Positions 1 through 7,260 of a DNA stretch of 59,356 nt are shown piece after piece; the first letter of the stretch is position 1; every line of letters begins with the position of its first letter. The notes below the pieces were generated by a model. The model was not told the origin of the DNA, searched no databases, and saw nothing but the letters and a program-made list of their open reading frames with translations. Both the position numbers and the translations under genes were made by a program. The DNA comes from Clostridiales bacterium (GTDB taxonomy: Bacteria; Bacillota; Clostridia; Lachnospirales; Lachnospiraceae), in the NCBI GenBank assembly GCA_012523775.1, contig JAAYTK010000053.1, positions 1 through 59,356 of the forward strand, read 5' to 3'.

Positions 1-190
1 ACAAACTCTAGCTTATTGCTATCCGTTTCTATTACTGTTTTGTGGTTTCGTTTAATGAAAATCTATTTTGAAGTCTCCATGTGATAGACTTCAGTTTTTT
101 AGAATTTTCAGGGTTGTTTCACTGTTCAATTATCAAGGTACAAATGCTCTAATGCTTTACTATTAGTGCCTGCTGTGTTTTAACGTCAGC
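1..190 (-). other. rRNA operon leader, probably just upstream of 16S rRNA
   Basis: Read on the minus strand, this AT-rich block follows a strong promoter and contains a segment (about 121-146) resembling the ACCTTGA-AA-TTGAACA stretch typical of clostridial rRNA leaders and spacers. The last minus-strand bases at the window edge read AGAGTTTGT, close to the AGAGTTTGA that opens 16S rRNA, with one mismatch at the final base. The rRNA itself would lie beyond position 1. A leader before 23S is less likely because a promoter directly precedes it. Confidence 0.6.
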
Positions 191-196
191 TTGACT

Positions 197-225
197 ATAG
201 TATCATGCATTAAAAATTTTGTCAA
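197..225 (-). promoter_or_regulatory. sigma-A promoter of the rRNA operon
   Basis: The -35 box TTGACA (220-225) and -10 box TACTAT (197-202) are separated by exactly 17 bases on the minus strand. It fires leftward into the rRNA leader. Near-consensus strength fits a stable-RNA promoter. Confidence 0.8.
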
Positions 226-295
226 CTACTTTTCTAATATTTTTTTAAGAATTCTGGTGCATTTATTTATAATGCATTGCTTTTGAAAAGTAGAA

Positions 296-384
296 CGGAG
301 AAAGAGGGATTTGAACCCTCGCGCCGCTATTAACGACCTACTCACTTTCCAGGCGAGCCCCTTCAGCCTCTTGGGTATTTCTCC
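296..384 (-). tRNA. tRNA-Ser(GGA)
   Basis: The minus strand folds into a class II tRNA. The acceptor stem is GGAGAAA paired with TTTCTCC, the anticodon loop CTGGAAA carries anticodon GGA (reads UCC/UCU), the extra arm is long, and the T loop is GTTCAAATC. The terminal CCA is not encoded. It lies between the rRNA promoter and tRNA-Ser(TGA). Confidence 0.95.
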
Positions 385-403
385 ACGACTTCGAAATGTC
401 TAA

Positions 404-417
404 ATTGTTCGAACAAT
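404..417. repeat. 14-bp perfect palindrome between the two tRNA-Ser genes
   Basis: ATTGTTCGAACAAT is a perfect dyad directly beside the terminator of tRNA-Ser(TGA) and upstream of tRNA-Ser(GGA). It could be an operator or chance. It does not match the Firmicute LexA box (CGAAC-N4-GTTCG). Function unknown. Confidence 0.4.
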
Positions 418-441
418 AAAACCACCATATTGTGGCGGTTT
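415..441 (-). terminator. intrinsic terminator after tRNA-Ser(TGA)
   Basis: On the minus strand AAACCGCCA pairs with TGGTGGTTT (one G-U) around a 5-base loop, followed by a T-rich TTTTATT. It separates the two serine tRNAs into different transcripts. Confidence 0.75.
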
Positions 442-450
442 GATTTTTAG

Positions 451-537
451 CGGAGAGGGTGGGATTCGAACCCACGGTTCCTTGCGGAATCACTGGTTTT
501 CAAGACCAGCTCCTTACAGCCACTCGGACACCTCTCC
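451..537 (-). tRNA. tRNA-Ser(TGA)
   Basis: Class II tRNA on the minus strand: acceptor GGAGAGG/CCTCTCC, anticodon loop CTTGAAA with anticodon TGA (reads UCA/UCG), a variable arm built on TTCCGCAAGGAA, and T loop GTTCGAATC. CCA is not encoded. It lies 84 bases downstream of ispD and may be read through from it. Confidence 0.96.
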
Positions 538-621
538 AAACGTCGCTTAGCTATTGTATCATCACGACAATCCTCTGTCAAGTGGTTTTGAATTATTCAT
601 CGAGAATTGTGCATTTTTTGA

Positions 622-1347
622 TTACAATTTAAAAGATTTCGAAATTTCTGCCTGCTTTTTTATCTCTTGAGCCAATATTAAATCGTCCGGTGTAGTCAGT
701 TTTATATTATTATAATCTCCCTTTACTATTTTTACGGGACGCTTAATATACCTTTCATAGACCATTGCATCGTCAGTGATTACTTTTCTGTCAGCCTCTT
801 CCTCTTCAAACAGTAGGGCATAGGCCCGTCGTATGGATGAATATTCAAATGCCTGCGGTGTCTGAGCCATCCACATATATTCTCTGTCAGGCGTCTCTTT
901 AATCCACCCGTCCTTATCAACAATCTTTATGGTATCCTTAACCGGTGCTGCCACTATACATGCCTTGCTCTGCCGTACCACTTGAATCACTTCATTTATT
1001 AAGGCTGTGGATATAAAGGGTCTGGCTCCGTCATGAATCAGTACATAATCTGTCTGCTCTATGGCCGAAAGCGCCAGTCTCACAGAGTCATATCTTTCCT
1101 TTCCGCCCTCAACTATACGGGTTATTTTTTTAAAGCCATAGGGTTCAATAATATTATGTGTGCAGTAGTCTATCTGTCCATGACCGCATACTATGATAAT
1201 TTCATCTACAAGGCTATCCTCAAATGATTTTATGGAATAAAACAGAACAGGCTTATCCTCCAGCATAATAAACTGTTTTGCAACCGGAGTGTTCATTCGT
1301 TTACCCTGTCCTGCTGCCATTATTACAGCTGTAACCTTATTTTTCAT
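622..1347 (-). CDS. ispD: 2-C-methyl-D-erythritol 4-phosphate cytidylyltransferase
   Basis: IspD couples CTP to methylerythritol phosphate, the third step of the cytosolic non-mevalonate isoprenoid pathway. The 241-residue length is typical. The nucleotide-binding loop AAGQGKRM is at residues 11-18, KQF at 24-26 and the HDGARPF signature at 105-111; the C-terminal TTPDDL motif is also present. The ATG has GGGAGG five bases upstream. It is last in a run with tsaD and RNase Z, followed by tRNA-Ser(TGA). Related sugar nucleotidyltransferases share the fold, but this motif set is IspD-specific. Confidence 0.96.
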   Translation of the reverse strand: MKNKVTAVIMAAGQGKRMNTPVAKQFIMLEDKPVLFYSIKSFEDSLVDEIIIVCGHGQIDYCTHNIIEPYGFKKITRIVEGGKERYDSVRLALSAIEQTDYVLIHDGARPFISTALINEVIQVVRQSKACIVAAPVKDTIKIVDKDGWIKETPDREYMWMAQTPQAFEYSSIRRAYALLFEEEEADRKVITDDAMVYERYIKRPVKIVKGDYNNIKLTTPDDLILAQEIKKQAEISKSFKL

Positions 1348-1406
1348 ATTCCTCCCACCTTAGTCATATCACTGCTGTTCCTGTAATTTAATAATCTTAA
1401 CATACA

Positions 1407-2432
1407 TTATCTTTCTCCGATTTTCAAATTGGGAACAGCATTCAAATCGAGTCCGCTGAAATTCCCCTTGATATATTCATAATAAGCAGCCGTACCAATC
1501 ATAGCCGCATTATCCGTGCAATAAATCGATGAAGGGCAATAAAATTCCAATCCGTTTTCCTTACATGCATCAGACATGGATCTCTTTAGTGCCGAGTTAG
1601 CTGCAACACCCCCGGCTATAGCAACCTGCTTCATTTGAAAATCCTTTGCAGCGAGTATAGTCCTGCTTACCAGCACGTCAATCACTGCCTCTTGGAATGA
1701 TGCTGCCACGTCGGCTCTGTTTATTTCCTCATGCTTCATTTCCATCGAATTAAGATAATTTAGTACAGCTGACTTTAATCCACTAAAACTAAAATCATAG
1801 GGTGCACCTTCGATGCTTGCCCTGGGAAATTGGATAGTATCAGCGTTTCCCTGCTTTGATAATTTATCAATCTTCGGACCTCCTGGATACCCCAGACCTA
1901 TAGCCCTGGCAACCTTGTCAAATGCCTCTCCCGCAGCATCGTCCCTGGTTCTTCCTATTATTTCGTATTCTCCGTAATCCTTAACAAGCACCAGATGAGT
2001 ATGTCCTCCGGAGACTATCAGGCATATAAACGGAGGCTCTAACTGACGGTGTTCAATATAATTGGCCGATATATGCCCTTCTATATGATGTACTCCGATT
2101 AACGGTTTCTTTGTGGCAAAGCTTATAGCCTTAGCCTCTGCAACCCCTACCAGTAATGCCCCGACGAGACCGGGTCCGTAAGTTACACCGATTGCATCGA
2201 TATCATCCAGAATTAAGCCTGCCGTATTCATAGCCTCCTCTATTACCTGGTTGATTTTTTCTATATGCTTTCTGGATGCAATCTCAGGTACAACACCTCC
2301 ATATAATTTATGGAGCTCTATCTGTGATGATATAATATTGGAGCGTACATCCCTGCCGTTTCTTACTACGGCGGCAGCCGTTTCATCACAGGATGTCTCA
2401 ATTGCTAATATATTAATGTCATTTCCTTGCAT
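1407..2432 (-). CDS. tsaD: tRNA N6-adenosine threonylcarbamoyltransferase
   Basis: TsaD transfers the threonylcarbamoyl group to A37 of ANN-decoding tRNAs, giving t6A, together with TsaB and TsaE. The ASKHA-fold start [10 protein letters not shown] is at residues 11-20, the metal-binding HxxxH (H116, H120 in HHIEGH) is intact, and SGGHTHL and CTDNAAM follow. Length 341 is normal. The start has GAGGAA nine bases upstream. tsaB and tsaE are on the same strand 2.5-4 kb away, separated by a terminator at 4129-4177, so all three partners lie in one neighbourhood but perhaps not one transcript. Confidence 0.97.
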   Translation of the reverse strand: MQGNDINILAIETSCDETAAAVVRNGRDVRSNIISSQIELHKLYGGVVPEIASRKHIEKINQVIEEAMNTAGLILDDIDAIGVTYGPGLVGALLVGVAEAKAISFATKKPLIGVHHIEGHISANYIEHRQLEPPFICLIVSGGHTHLVLVKDYGEYEIIGRTRDDAAGEAFDKVARAIGLGYPGGPKIDKLSKQGNADTIQFPRASIEGAPYDFSFSGLKSAVLNYLNSMEMKHEEINRADVAASFQEAVIDVLVSRTILAAKDFQMKQVAIAGGVAANSALKRSMSDACKENGLEFYCPSSIYCTDNAAMIGTAAYYEYIKGNFSGLDLNAVPNLKIGER

Positions 2433-2465
2433 AATTTCCTCTTTCTGCTTTCGTTAATATTAAAG

Positions 2466-3047
2466 CTAATTCCTGCTGTCAGTCATGTACTCCCAGCCAA
2501 GAATCTTCCACTTATTTTCCTTGTCCTTTCGTAAAATGTAGCGTCTAAGCTCAGATGTTTTTCCCTTGCCTGTAATAGTAAATGATATAAATGCTGTGGA
2601 ATACTGCTTCCCATCTATAGCGTAGTTTTCTTCTTTATCCTCACTTACCACCGCATTATACTCTATACGCCAATTCATCTGATTCCAATATGCTATGTCA
2701 GAATATAAGTCAGTTAAATATTGTTCCTCCGGATTATTTTCCAAAAACTCCTCATCATATAGCTCTCTTATCTTTATGGCTAAATTCTTAATTTCATCAT
2801 CTTCGACTCCCGAATACAAAAGCCTTGTCATATCACCATGAAGCATGGCAACATCTCTTGGCTCTTTGGGATATTCCTTTTCAAAATCAATCTCCAGCAG
2901 TTTTTCTGCTTCGGATAATTTTTCCATAGATGTTTCCTTGAGCTTGTCTGCCTGCTTAGACTGATTCACATATATCATAACAAGCACAACTGCAGCAATC
3001 GATATAACCGTAAATATAGCCGACATTGGTCTCTTTGCATTTTTCAT
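2466..3047 (-). CDS. membrane-anchored protein of unknown function
   Basis: I do not recognise this family with certainty. The 193-residue product has one N-terminal transmembrane helix (about residues 10-25 of MKNAKRPMSAIF...) and then an acidic, soluble domain of about 165 residues facing outward. The end of the domain (SELRRYILRKD...KILGWEYM) resembles secreted beta-rich domains of the NTF2-like or SnoaL type, a weak inference. The chosen ATG has GGGAGGTG five bases upstream; the longer GTG frame would consume that site. It sits between RNase Z and tsaD with short gaps, so it is probably cotranscribed. Confidence 0.7.
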   Translation of the reverse strand: MKNAKRPMSAIFTVISIAAVVLVMIYVNQSKQADKLKETSMEKLSEAEKLLEIDFEKEYPKEPRDVAMLHGDMTRLLYSGVEDDEIKNLAIKIRELYDEEFLENNPEEQYLTDLYSDIAYWNQMNWRIEYNAVVSEDKEENYAIDGKQYSTAFISFTITGKGKTSELRRYILRKDKENKWKILGWEYMTDSRN

Positions 3048-3077
3048 TTGAACACCTCCCACTAATTTAAATAATGC

Positions 3078-3992
3078 CTACTCATTCTTATCAAATTCTA
3101 AGGTAATGCTCTTTCTGTCCCTCCCCGGGATTGTATTTGGAAATATGCGTTTAGCCTCATCGACAAAATCCTCAGGCCTGGCTAAAGAAGGGCTGTAATG
3201 TGTCAGCCACAACTCCTTTACATTAGCCTCTTTGGCAACAGTAGCCGCTTCACTGAAGGTCATGTGCTTATATTCCTTAGCCTTTATATCCTTTTCCTTA
3301 TCGCCGTACATACCCTCGCAAATTAATAAATCCGCTCCTTTGGCATTATGAACAATTGCTTTAGTAGGTCTTGTATCAGTACAGTAAGTTAGTTTGATAC
3401 CCTTTCTCTCGGGCCCAAGTACCATGTCTGGTGTATATGTCCTGCCGTCTTCCACCACGGTCTCACCCTTTTGAAGTCGGTTCCATAGCTTAATGGGAAC
3501 CTGATTTTCTTTAGCTCTTTCGGGGTAAAACCTACCCCCTCTTTTAATTAAAATACTATAACCATAACAGGGAATGTTATGCTTAACATAAAATGCCCTG
3601 ATGGTATATCCACATAAGTCTAATTCCTGCTCAGGCTCCGTAAGCTCAATAAACATAATTTCAAACGGTAGCTCAGGAGCTATCACTCTTAAGGAATCTA
3701 CGACTCTTTTCAACCCCTTGGGACCGACCATATATATAGGTTCTGTCCGATCCGAATTACCCATTGATAATAATAATCCCGGGAGTCCGCTTATATGGTC
3801 CCCATGAAAATGTGTTATACAAATGATATCTATTGAATGAACACTCCAACCTTTTTCTTTAATCGCTATTTGTGTTCCTTCTCCACAATCAATTAAAAGA
3901 CTTCTTCCATTATATCTGGTCATCAGGGCTGACAGCCATCTTCCCGGCAAAGGCATCATCCCACTCGTTCCCAATAAACATACATCTAACAT
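3078..3992 (-). CDS. rnz: ribonuclease Z
   Basis: RNase Z cuts the 3' trailer from tRNA precursors. This matters here because neither tRNA in the window encodes its CCA. The metallo-beta-lactamase zinc motif HFHGDH is at residues 61-66, preceded by LIDCGEGTQ, and further ligands sit in CTDTRPT and LTHYSPS. Length 304 matches the bacterial short form. A terminator at 4129-4177 lies upstream, so a promoter probably exists in 3993-4128, where I see TATAAT-like boxes but no convincing -35. Confidence 0.95.
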   Translation of the reverse strand: MLDVCLLGTSGMMPLPGRWLSALMTRYNGRSLLIDCGEGTQIAIKEKGWSVHSIDIICITHFHGDHISGLPGLLLSMGNSDRTEPIYMVGPKGLKRVVDSLRVIAPELPFEIMFIELTEPEQELDLCGYTIRAFYVKHNIPCYGYSILIKRGGRFYPERAKENQVPIKLWNRLQKGETVVEDGRTYTPDMVLGPERKGIKLTYCTDTRPTKAIVHNAKGADLLICEGMYGDKEKDIKAKEYKHMTFSEAATVAKEANVKELWLTHYSPSLARPEDFVDEAKRIFPNTIPGRDRKSITLEFDKNE

Positions 3993-4128
3993 TATACAAT
4001 CCGTACCTTTCCTAGTGCTAAATTATCTATCTATATTATTTATCGACATTATACAATTTATTATAAAACTAATTCTACTACAAAGCGGTATACGCTACAA
4101 GATTTAAATATTAACCTAATCATATATT

Positions 4129-4177
4129 AAAAAAGAAGACGTTTATCCCTGCATGAATCAGCCTAATGTCGTCTTCC
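4129..4177 (-). terminator. intrinsic terminator after the zinc-ribbon gene
   Basis: On the minus strand GAAGACG pairs with CGTCTTC across a 28-base loop and is followed by six T. It splits the tsaE-tsaB-rimI block from the rnz-tsaD-ispD block. Confidence 0.65.
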
Positions 4178-4196
4178 TTTTCTCACCCTATTTTAA

Positions 4197-4442
4197 TTAC
4201 AGCACTTCTAGTTTTTTTCTAACCTCGACAGGAATCACAAATCCGCTTATTATATTTCGATAACAAGCCTCACACAGATTAAAGCGGTGAATCTGAGTAT
4301 CCCAATTAGAAAAGTATCCCCATTCCTTAGTTGCCTCAAAGGCATCCTCTTTTAATATACCATTCTCCACCTTAAGCTTTTTTCCACAAGAATTACAGTA
4401 GATATGCTTGTCCCCGCTTTCGTTATTTACTGCTCTTTCCAC
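4197..4442 (-). CDS. small zinc-ribbon protein, unknown function
   Basis: An 81-residue protein with a CNSCGKK knuckle at about residues 17-20 and a CEACY knuckle near 58-61, consistent with one four-cysteine zinc site. Between them is an acidic, aromatic segment (EWGYFSNWD). There are no transmembrane segments or catalytic motifs. It is 84 bases downstream of rimI and followed by a terminator, so it ends the tsaE-tsaB-rimI unit. The function is unknown; location alone hints at a link to tRNA or ribosome modification. Confidence 0.75.
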   Translation of the reverse strand: MERAVNNESGDKHIYCNSCGKKLKVENGILKEDAFEATKEWGYFSNWDTQIHRFNLCEACYRNIISGFVIPVEVRKKLEVL

Positions 4443-4526
4443 GACCTATCCCTCCTGATTTGATACACGGCAGCTCCAGCTGTTAATATCATTATAAGCC
4501 CAACCTAATGATATTTACAGTGGGAA

Positions 4527-4967
4527 TTATTGTATCGGGCTGTTCCACATAATTATAGCATCCTCTGAAGGATTAGAATAAAACTCTTTTCTTATACCCG
4601 CCTCTATAAATCCCAGCTTCTTATAAAGTTGTATGGCGGGCTCATTTGACTGCCTTACCTCCAGAGTTAATGAGGTGATACCCCTACTTCGGGCTTGATT
4701 AATTAAATAATCCAGCATTCTATAACCGATTCCCTGTCCTCTATGGCTTTCCTTAACTGCTACATTGTATATATGTCCTTCTCCCGCTATACCCCAATAA
4801 CCGCAATATCCGACGATAATTCCGTCTGTTATTGTAACGATATAATGATTATTCGGATCTGATATTGACTCTAATAATGAGGTTTTGCTCCATGGGTCAG
4901 AGAAGGTTTCCTTTTCTATGGCATATACTTCATCCAAATCAGCAACGGTCATATCCCTTATAAGCAT
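4527..4967 (-). CDS. rimI: ribosomal-protein-alanine N-acetyltransferase
   Basis: A 146-residue GNAT acetyltransferase. The acetyl-CoA loop RGQGIG lies in VKESHRGQGIGYRML, and the family pattern NEPAIQLYKKLGF follows. RimI acetylates the N-terminal alanine of ribosomal protein S18. In Firmicutes rimI typically sits directly after tsaB, as here (24-base gap), which favours RimI over other GNAT enzymes. Function by homology is firm at family level; the substrate is inferred. Confidence 0.9.
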   Translation of the reverse strand: MLIRDMTVADLDEVYAIEKETFSDPWSKTSLLESISDPNNHYIVTITDGIIVGYCGYWGIAGEGHIYNVAVKESHRGQGIGYRMLDYLINQARSRGITSLTLEVRQSNEPAIQLYKKLGFIEAGIRKEFYSNPSEDAIIMWNSPIQ

Positions 4968-4991
4968 CTTTATCTCCTTAACCTCAATAGG

Positions 4992-5714
4992 CTACTTAGT
5001 ATCAATGTCCTTCTCACGCCTTAGCTTTTCAGCCCGTTCCCGTTCAGCCTGACTAACCCGTAGATACACAGGCTGATGCTCTGCAGGTGATTCTATACGC
5101 TTCTCCTTATAATATTCCAAACCAAGGGCTGCAACTGCTCCTGCTCTCTGTCTGTTCATATGCAAAGATGCGAAACTGTATGCTTTAGCACGCTCTGCTA
5201 TCCTATCCCTGTGAATAGGTACCCCGTCTCCAAGAAATATTACGCTTCTGTCCTTTGTATTTATTTCATCTATAATCTCATCTATATCTACTACCTTCTG
5301 CTCAGATATTACTACAAGCTTATCTTCAATAAATTCATATAATCCTGTATATACCTGATTCCTTCTTGCATCCATAATCGGACATATCATCCGGTCTGTG
5401 CCAAACAGATTATAGGCCAGGCTGTCAACAGTCGGTACGGATATTATTGGCTTATCCAAAGCAAGTCCCAGACCCTTAGCAGTTGCCGAACCAATCCTTA
5501 GACCGGTAAAGGACCCCGGCCCCGAGGTAACCGCAATCGCGTCCACCTCAGATAAATCCAAGTCCACCATGCGGACTATTTCATCCAACATGGGTATCAA
5601 TGTCTGCGAATGTGTCTTCTTATAATTTATTGTATATTCTGCAATTATGGTATCCTCCGATGCAATGGCTACAGTTGCCACTAATCCTGAGCTGTCCAAT
5701 GCCAATATTCTCAT
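4992..5714 (-). CDS. tsaB: t6A biosynthesis protein TsaB
   Basis: TsaB is a non-catalytic paralogue of TsaD that dimerises with it to form the t6A-transfer complex. The N terminus LALDSSG and the signature GPGSFTGLRIG are present; the zinc-binding HxxxH of TsaD is absent, as expected. The 240-residue length is usual. The C terminus is a charged tail (RAEKLRREKD) longer than in E. coli. tsaE lies 17 bases upstream and rimI 24 bases downstream, so the three are one transcript. Confidence 0.95.
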   Translation of the reverse strand: MRILALDSSGLVATVAIASEDTIIAEYTINYKKTHSQTLIPMLDEIVRMVDLDLSEVDAIAVTSGPGSFTGLRIGSATAKGLGLALDKPIISVPTVDSLAYNLFGTDRMICPIMDARRNQVYTGLYEFIEDKLVVISEQKVVDIDEIIDEINTKDRSVIFLGDGVPIHRDRIAERAKAYSFASLHMNRQRAGAVAALGLEYYKEKRIESPAEHQPVYLRVSQAERERAEKLRREKDIDTK

Positions 5715-5731
5715 TATATCTCACCTTATCT

Positions 5732-6151
5732 CTAATTAATTTCAATTTCTCTATAATCGTATCCCTTGGCCAAATTCTTCCTGATGTTAACGGTTTTCCT
5801 TTCTATTGGAAGAATTTCATTTATCAGCTCTGCCCATTCAATCAGACAGACACCCTCTCCGTAGAAGTAATCCTCATAGCCTATTTCATCCATCTCAGAT
5901 ATATCTCCTATACGATAGACATCAAAATGGTAAAAGGGCATATCCTTGCCCTCATATTCCTGAATAATTGTAAATGTTGGGCTGTTGACCGGTTCTTCCA
6001 CACCCAGTCCCTTTGCAAAGCCCTGAGTAAATACGGTCTTTCCGGCACCCAGATCACCATTTATGCAATATATCTGGCCCCTAGACGCCTTACAGCCCAA
6101 ATCATATCCTATTCTGTAGGTATCCTCTGCACTATAGCTCTCAAATTTCAT
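5732..6151 (-). CDS. tsaE: t6A biosynthesis ATPase TsaE
   Basis: A small P-loop ATPase (139 residues) that drives turnover of the TsaB-TsaD complex. Walker A GDLGAGKT is at residues 32-39; the family blocks SPTFTIIQEY and FHFDVYR (here YHFDVYR) are clear. ribU lies 94 bases upstream; that gap contains a TATAAT without a good -35, so tsaE may have its own promoter or depend on ribU read-through. Confidence 0.96.
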   Translation of the reverse strand: MKFESYSAEDTYRIGYDLGCKASRGQIYCINGDLGAGKTVFTQGFAKGLGVEEPVNSPTFTIIQEYEGKDMPFYHFDVYRIGDISEMDEIGYEDYFYGEGVCLIEWAELINEILPIERKTVNIRKNLAKGYDYREIEIN

Positions 6152-6245
6152 CTGTTTTCCTCTTAAATAAATATTTGTATCTCTATGATTTATTATATCA
6201 TAAATCCTATATTATCACTTAATTTACTTTAAGAGTACTAAAATT

Positions 6246-6881
6246 TTATTTCGTTCCTACTAAAGTCTTAATTATTCCACTAATCCTTTTGTATATTACC
6301 AGAGTAATCAGCGATACAGCCACTCCCTTAAGAAGATTAAAGGGTATTACTGCATAGAAAACAAATGATGACATACTCTTAATTTTGGAATTTACCTTAG
6401 TACCCATTTCAATTAAAGCATCAACAGGCATTTTAAAGAAGTACGCATACGCAGGAAGAAGCACGAAGGCATTCATGAAGCTGCCTAGAACTACCATGCA
6501 TGCAGTTCCGGTTATCATTCCAATAATTGCGGTCTTTATTGTCTTGTTCCTATAATAAATCATCGATGCAGGTACTATAAATGAACAGCCAATCAGAAAA
6601 TTAGCCAGTTCACCGACTCCTGCCGTATCAGTGCCTGTTATAACTAAGTTTAATAATATCTTTAACATTTCAATTATAATGCCGGCTACCGGTCCTAATG
6701 CAAATGCTCCAATAAGTACAGGTACTTCACTAAAATCCAGCTCATAAAAAGGTGGTGCGAACCACAGGGGAACTTCAAACAGCATTAAAACCACTGAAAT
6801 AGCTCCGAGTAAAGCCATGATTGTCATGGATTTGACCGATAAAAGATTTATTGCTCTTTGTTTGCAGTCAGTTTTAATCAT
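6246..6881 (-). CDS. ribU: riboflavin ECF transporter substrate-binding component
   Basis: RibU is the membrane S-component that captures riboflavin and works with a shared ECF module (EcfA1/A2/T, not in this window). The 211-residue product is strongly hydrophobic with about six helices and carries the S-component signature region FEVPLWFAPPFYELDFSEVP, which matches RibU. An FMN riboswitch upstream supports the substrate. The ATG at 6881 has GGAGAGG nine bases upstream; a TTG three codons earlier is less likely. Confidence 0.93.
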   Translation of the reverse strand: MIKTDCKQRAINLLSVKSMTIMALLGAISVVLMLFEVPLWFAPPFYELDFSEVPVLIGAFALGPVAGIIIEMLKILLNLVITGTDTAGVGELANFLIGCSFIVPASMIYYRNKTIKTAIIGMITGTACMVVLGSFMNAFVLLPAYAYFFKMPVDALIEMGTKVNSKIKSMSSFVFYAVIPFNLLKGVAVSLITLVIYKRISGIIKTLVGTK

Positions 6882-6949
6882 TTTTATCAACCTCTCCTTT
6901 TTGATAAAGGAAAAATCTCGGTTATAGGCTATAATAGCTGCTTAACAAT

Positions 6950-6984
6950 TTTCAATTAAAAGCCCCCGAATATATATCGGGGGC
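6950..6984 (-). terminator. riboswitch-controlled terminator before ribU
   Basis: On the minus strand a stem GCCCCCGA/TCGGGGGC with an AT-rich loop is followed by TTTTAATT. It sits between the FMN aptamer and the ribU start, the position expected of an expression platform that terminates transcription when FMN is bound. Confidence 0.85.
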
Positions 6985-7007
6985 ATTATAAGCCAAGCAT
7001 GACTATT

Positions 7008-7138
7008 ATTCTTCTCACATCCAGACTTTACTGTCGGTTTTGGAATTTCACCAAATCAATCATAGTGAATATCTATTCTACTCACGATGAGTCGCGGACT
7101 ATACCGCCGGTCGGGAATTTCACCCTGCCCCGAAGATT
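7008..7138 (-). promoter_or_regulatory. FMN riboswitch (RFN element)
   Basis: The minus strand shows hallmark RFN blocks: TTCGGGGCAGGGTGAAATTC near 7118-7137, GACCGGCGGTA, a second GGTGAAATTCC, ACCGACAGTAAAGTC, and the closing GATGTGAGAAGAA. FMN binding is expected to favour the downstream hairpin at 6962-6984 and reduce ribU expression. Confidence 0.95.
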
Positions 7139-7163
7139 TACCTTATATTATTTTTACATTATT

Positions 7164-7192
7164 ATCTTATATCAATAATATTTTAATGTCAA
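7164..7192 (-). promoter_or_regulatory. promoter of the FMN riboswitch and ribU
   Basis: TTGACA (7187-7192) and TAAGAT (7164-7169) with a 17-base spacer on the minus strand. Transcription would begin near 7157, about 20 bases before the aptamer. Confidence 0.75.
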
Positions 7193-7260
7193 TAAAATAT
7201 GAATACAAATATATGATTCATAATCCTATATTTATATGCGATATGCATAAATCCCAGATG

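Noticed and set aside
404-417. LexA/SOS box
   Set aside because: The dyad ATTGTTCGAACAAT lacks the GAAC-N4-GTTC arrangement.
1033-1227. Plus-strand frame inside ispD
   Set aside because: It lies antisense to a clearly conserved gene, lacks a ribosome binding site and has no recognisable product. The same applies to the many other antisense frames across the window.
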